13,741 bases of DNA from G020354785 sp964521285 (lineage in GTDB: Bacteria > Bacteroidota > Bacteroidia > Bacteroidales > UBA10428): assembly GCA_964521285.1 (NCBI GenBank), contig CAZFQS010000049.1:1-13741 (forward strand), given 5' to 3'. A program made the position numbers and the translations under genes. Positions within the stretch are counted from its first letter, which is position 1, and every line of letters starts with the position of its first letter. Below, piece after piece: positions 11,639 to 13,741 of the stretch. The notes below the pieces were generated by a model. That model saw only the letters and a program-made list of their open reading frames with translations, did no database searches and was not told the origin of the DNA.

Positions 11639-12526
11639 GTGTCTGCAATTTATAAATCGGGAATATATATTCTGGTTTTTGGCAGTCTTTTATTAACACA
11701 CTGTGAAAAAAAGAATACAGATCCTGAATTGCTAATGCTTGATTATACGGTAAAGGATGTTTCAGCATATGGTAAGAACGACGGCTCAATTGATTTAATG
11801 GTATCGGGAGGAGTTCTGCCTTATCAGTATGACTGGTCCAATGGTTCTATTGAAGAAGATATTGACAGTCTGACTGCAGGAATATATAAGGTTACTGTAA
11901 CCGATGCAATTGACTCGTCAGCCACTGATAGTATTATGGTTAATCAGCCGGACCCTCCCAATACTGTAACTGATATTGAAGGCAACAACTATCCTATTGT
12001 CAGGATAGGTAGCCAAAAATGGATGGGTAAAAATCTAAGGGTAACAAAAGATCCTGAAGGTACCCCTGTAAATAGTTATTGCTATGATGATAATCCCCAG
12101 TTGGAAGATAAATACGGCAGGCTGTATACCTGGGATGTAGCGATGAATGGTTCTGTTATTGAAATGGCACAGGGAATTTGTCCGGATGGATGGCACATAC
12201 CGTCTGACGAGGAATGGAAAACACTTGAGATATATCTGGGTATGACACGGGAAGAAGCCGATATGGTGAATATCTGGAGAGGGGAAGGGGTTGGAACATC
12301 ACTTATTGAAGGAGGAGCTTCCGGTTATGAAGCCAGACTTTCCGGAAGGCGAACATCGAGTGGATCTTATATGTTGCTTGATCGCTATGAATATGTGTGG
12401 ACTTCAACTGAGTATGGTGATAATGCATGGCGCCGCTGCCTGAATGGATTAGATTCCAGGGTAGGCAGATGGAATACTTTTCCAAAAACATATGGTTTTT
12501 CAGTAAGGTGTATTAAAAATGACTGA
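11639..12526 (+). CDS. Lipoprotein with SprB-type repeat and FISUMP domain
   Basis: The 295-residue predicted surface lipoprotein starts with GTG and has a hydrophobic signal (Ile-Tyr-Ile-Leu-Val-Phe-Gly-Ser-Leu-Leu-Leu) ending at Cys22 followed by Glu-Lys-Lys. The lipobox Leu-Thr-His-Cys is slightly atypical. Residues about 33-105 form a SprB-type repeat: Gly-x-Asn-Asp-Gly-Ser-Ile, Gly-Gly-x-x-Pro-Tyr-x-Tyr-x-Trp-Ser-Asn-Gly, and Leu-x-Ala-Gly-x-Tyr-x-Val-Thr-Val-Thr-Asp. Residues about 110-293 match the FISUMP (Fibrobacter succinogenes major paralogous) domain: Asp-Ile-Glu-Gly-Asn-x-Tyr, Ile-Gly-Ser-Gln-Lys-Trp-Met, Tyr-Gly-Arg-Leu-Tyr-Thr-Trp, Ile-Cys-Pro-x-Gly-Trp-His-Ile-Pro-Ser-Asp-x-Glu-Trp, and Phe-Ser-Val-Arg-Cys. 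Both domains are typical of extracellular Bacteroidota proteins of unclear, possibly adhesive, role. The next gene begins 5 bases later. Confidence 0.85.
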   Translation: MSAIYKSGIYILVFGSLLLTHCEKKNTDPELLMLDYTVKDVSAYGKNDGSIDLMVSGGVLPYQYDWSNGSIEEDIDSLTAGIYKVTVTDAIDSSATDSIMVNQPDPPNTVTDIEGNNYPIVRIGSQKWMGKNLRVTKDPEGTPVNSYCYDDNPQLEDKYGRLYTWDVAMNGSVIEMAQGICPDGWHIPSDEEWKTLEIYLGMTREEADMVNIWRGEGVGTSLIEGGASGYEARLSGRRTSSGSYMLLDRYEYVWTSTEYGDNAWRRCLNGLDSRVGRWNTFPKTYGFSVRCIKND

Positions 12527-12531
12527 TAATT

Positions 12532-12882
12532 ATGAGATTGTTAGCCGGGTTGTTGATACAATTTTCTGTTTTATTTGTTTTGCTTGCTTCCTGCGAAAAA
12601 GAATCAAAAACCCCAGATAATTGTATTCCAATAAATTTTATTAGTCTTGAGGCAGAGAATGATACTATAGAATCAGGATCTGAAACCGGAATAACGGCTG
12701 AAGCCGAAGGTGACGGACTAATATACGAATGGACAAAAACACTTGGAGTAATAGAAGGTTCAGGCTCCCAGGTGACATATATTGCTACACCATGTGCTAT
12801 CGGGGAAATTGAAGTTACTTGCAAGGTAATAGATGAATGTGATAATTCAGAATCTATGACCGTAATAATTCTAGTAATCTGA
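12532..12882 (+). CDS. Small lipoprotein with Ig/PKD-like domain
   Basis: The 116-residue protein has a clear lipoprotein signal: Met-Arg start, a hydrophobic stretch rich in Leu, Val and Phe, and the lipobox Leu-Ala-Ser-Cys21 followed by Glu-Lys-Glu. The mature part looks like one PKD/Ig-like beta-sandwich: Ile-Ser-Leu-Glu-Ala-Glu-Asn-Asp-Thr-Ile, Glu-Ala-Glu-Gly-Asp-Gly-Leu-Ile-Tyr-Glu-Trp, Gly-Ser-Gly-Ser-Gln-Val-Thr-Tyr, and Ile-Glu-Val-Thr-Cys-Lys-Val. Besides the lipidated Cys21 there are four cysteines, one near the N terminus (Cys31) and three near the C terminus, which could form disulfides in the periplasm or outside the cell. The gene is packed between its neighbours (5 bases before, 1 base after), so all three are probably one operon. 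No specific function is recognisable. Confidence 0.75.
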   Translation: MRLLAGLLIQFSVLFVLLASCEKESKTPDNCIPINFISLEAENDTIESGSETGITAEAEGDGLIYEWTKTLGVIEGSGSQVTYIATPCAIGEIEVTCKVIDECDNSESMTVIILVI

Positions 12883-12883
12883 A

Positions 12884-13741
12884 ATGAGATATTGCTATAT
12901 ATTTTTAGTCCTGATTTCCGTATTTCATGATAATCTTACGGCACAATGTTTTTCGTCACTTAATCCTGTTGGCGGGATATCTAATTTGCTGGTTCTGGAA
13001 AAGAATACACTCAGACTTATTGTATCTTATAACTATGGCATCAGTAACGAATATTTTGAAGGCCATAAAAAATCAGATTATTCACTTATAAAAAGGGCTG
13101 ACTATAATTACGCAGGTACTATTATAGCATATGGAGTTTTTAATAAAATTACTTTGGAAGCTGAAACAGGTTATTTTTTAAATAAAACCTATAAACTGGA
13201 AAGTAGCACAAATACAGGATATGGATTTAATAATTTTATTGTTTCCCCCAAGTTCAGTTTAATTACTAATTATGATAAAAGATTTTTTATGTCAGGAAGC
13301 ACAGGTATAAAAATACCATTTTCCAGAGAATTGCAAAAAGTTGATGGTGTTGAGGTGCCTCACGAACTGCAGCCCTCAACCCATGCTATGGGTTATGTAG
13401 TACAAGCTTTTATTGTCAAAGAAAATTCTTTTAAGGGAATTAGATATTTTTTAGTTGCACGCGGTGAGTATAATTATAAAAATAAGGCCGGATATAAGTA
13501 TGGAAATTTTTTATCAGTTTCTGCTTACCTCTCAAAACATTTGATGTATAACTGGATAAAGGGTGACTGGACAACCATTTTACAGCTAAGAAATGAATTC
13601 AGGGGAAAGGATAATATAAATGACCGGATTGTTGAATCTACCGGAGGCTATTCACTACTTATCATGCCGCAGATAAATTATACTATAAAAGAGAGGTGGA
13701 ATATATCATTGATGGGAAACATACCTGTATATCAATATTTT
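12884..13741 (+). CDS. Outer-membrane beta-barrel protein, N-terminal part (cut by window end)
   Basis: From the ATG at 12884, one base after the previous stop, the frame stays open for 286 codons to the end of the window. A signal peptide is visible (Met-Arg-Tyr-Cys-Tyr-Ile-Phe-Leu-Val-Leu-Ile-Ser-Val) with a likely cleavage after Thr-Ala-Gln, a common ending in Bacteroidota. The mature part alternates polar and aromatic/aliphatic residues in strands such as Leu-Arg-Leu-Ile-Val-Ser-Tyr-Asn-Tyr and Ile-Thr-Leu-Glu-Ala-Glu-Thr-Gly-Tyr, with Gly- and Asn-rich turns, as in transmembrane beta-barrels. Many generically annotated Bacteroidota transporters look like this. Substrate and exact family are not recognisable. 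It probably works with, or is exported alongside, the two upstream lipoproteins. Confidence 0.75.
   Translation, partial: MRYCYIFLVLISVFHDNLTAQCFSSLNPVGGISNLLVLEKNTLRLIVSYNYGISNEYFEGHKKSDYSLIKRADYNYAGTIIAYGVFNKITLEAETGYFLNKTYKLESSTNTGYGFNNFIVSPKFSLITNYDKRFFMSGSTGIKIPFSRELQKVDGVEVPHELQPSTHAMGYVVQAFIVKENSFKGIRYFLVARGEYNYKNKAGYKYGNFLSVSAYLSKHLMYNWIKGDWTTILQLRNEFRGKDNINDRIVESTGGYSLLIMPQINYTIKERWNISLMGNIPVYQYF

Overview
The window is AT-rich and gene-dense and most likely comes from an anaerobic or facultatively anaerobic member of the Bacteroidota. The evidence is a lipoprotein combining a SprB-type repeat with a FISUMP domain, a second lipoprotein with a typical Cys-Glu-Lys start, a signal-peptide-bearing outer-membrane barrel, mostly leaderless-looking starts without Shine-Dalgarno sequences, and a TAnnTTTG-type promoter element. 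Genus cannot be read from the sequence.

Region 1 (1-2660, + strand) holds the C-terminal tail of a FabH-type ketoacyl-ACP synthase, a metallo-beta-lactamase-fold hydrolase of the dihydropterin/RFA-P synthase-like type, aspartate 1-decarboxylase (PanD), and an MFS transporter resembling the fosmidomycin-resistance family. Region 2 (2712-3574) holds a minus-strand regulator with FNR-like cysteines and a CRP-like recognition helix. In the divergent promoter between it and the next operon lies a perfect TGTGA-N6-TCACA palindrome.

Region 3 (3575-11331, + strand) is the highlight. It is an apparent operon in the order DsrE-like sulfur carrier, TusA, MvhD-like protein, a 902-residue HdrA with an NfnB/GltD-like NAD(P)H module inside it, a second HdrA of 739 residues ending in a winged-helix-like domain, a QmoC-like HdrC-HdrE membrane fusion, and a thioredoxin-fold protein broken by one base. 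No HdrB, AprAB, Sat or DsrAB is present. The simplest reading is a Qmo-like membrane complex that exchanges electrons between NAD(P)H, a quinone and an unknown partner, coupled to protein-bound sulfane sulfur carried by DsrE and TusA. The two HdrA chains are complementary: each retains the iron-sulfur modules the other lacks.

Region 4 (11332-13741) starts with a decayed fragment of a subclass B1 metallo-beta-lactamase on the minus strand. A cell-envelope operon follows: a SprB/FISUMP lipoprotein, a small cysteine-containing lipoprotein, and an outer-membrane barrel cut by the window end.

No tRNA, rRNA, CRISPR array, insertion sequence or phage gene was recognised.
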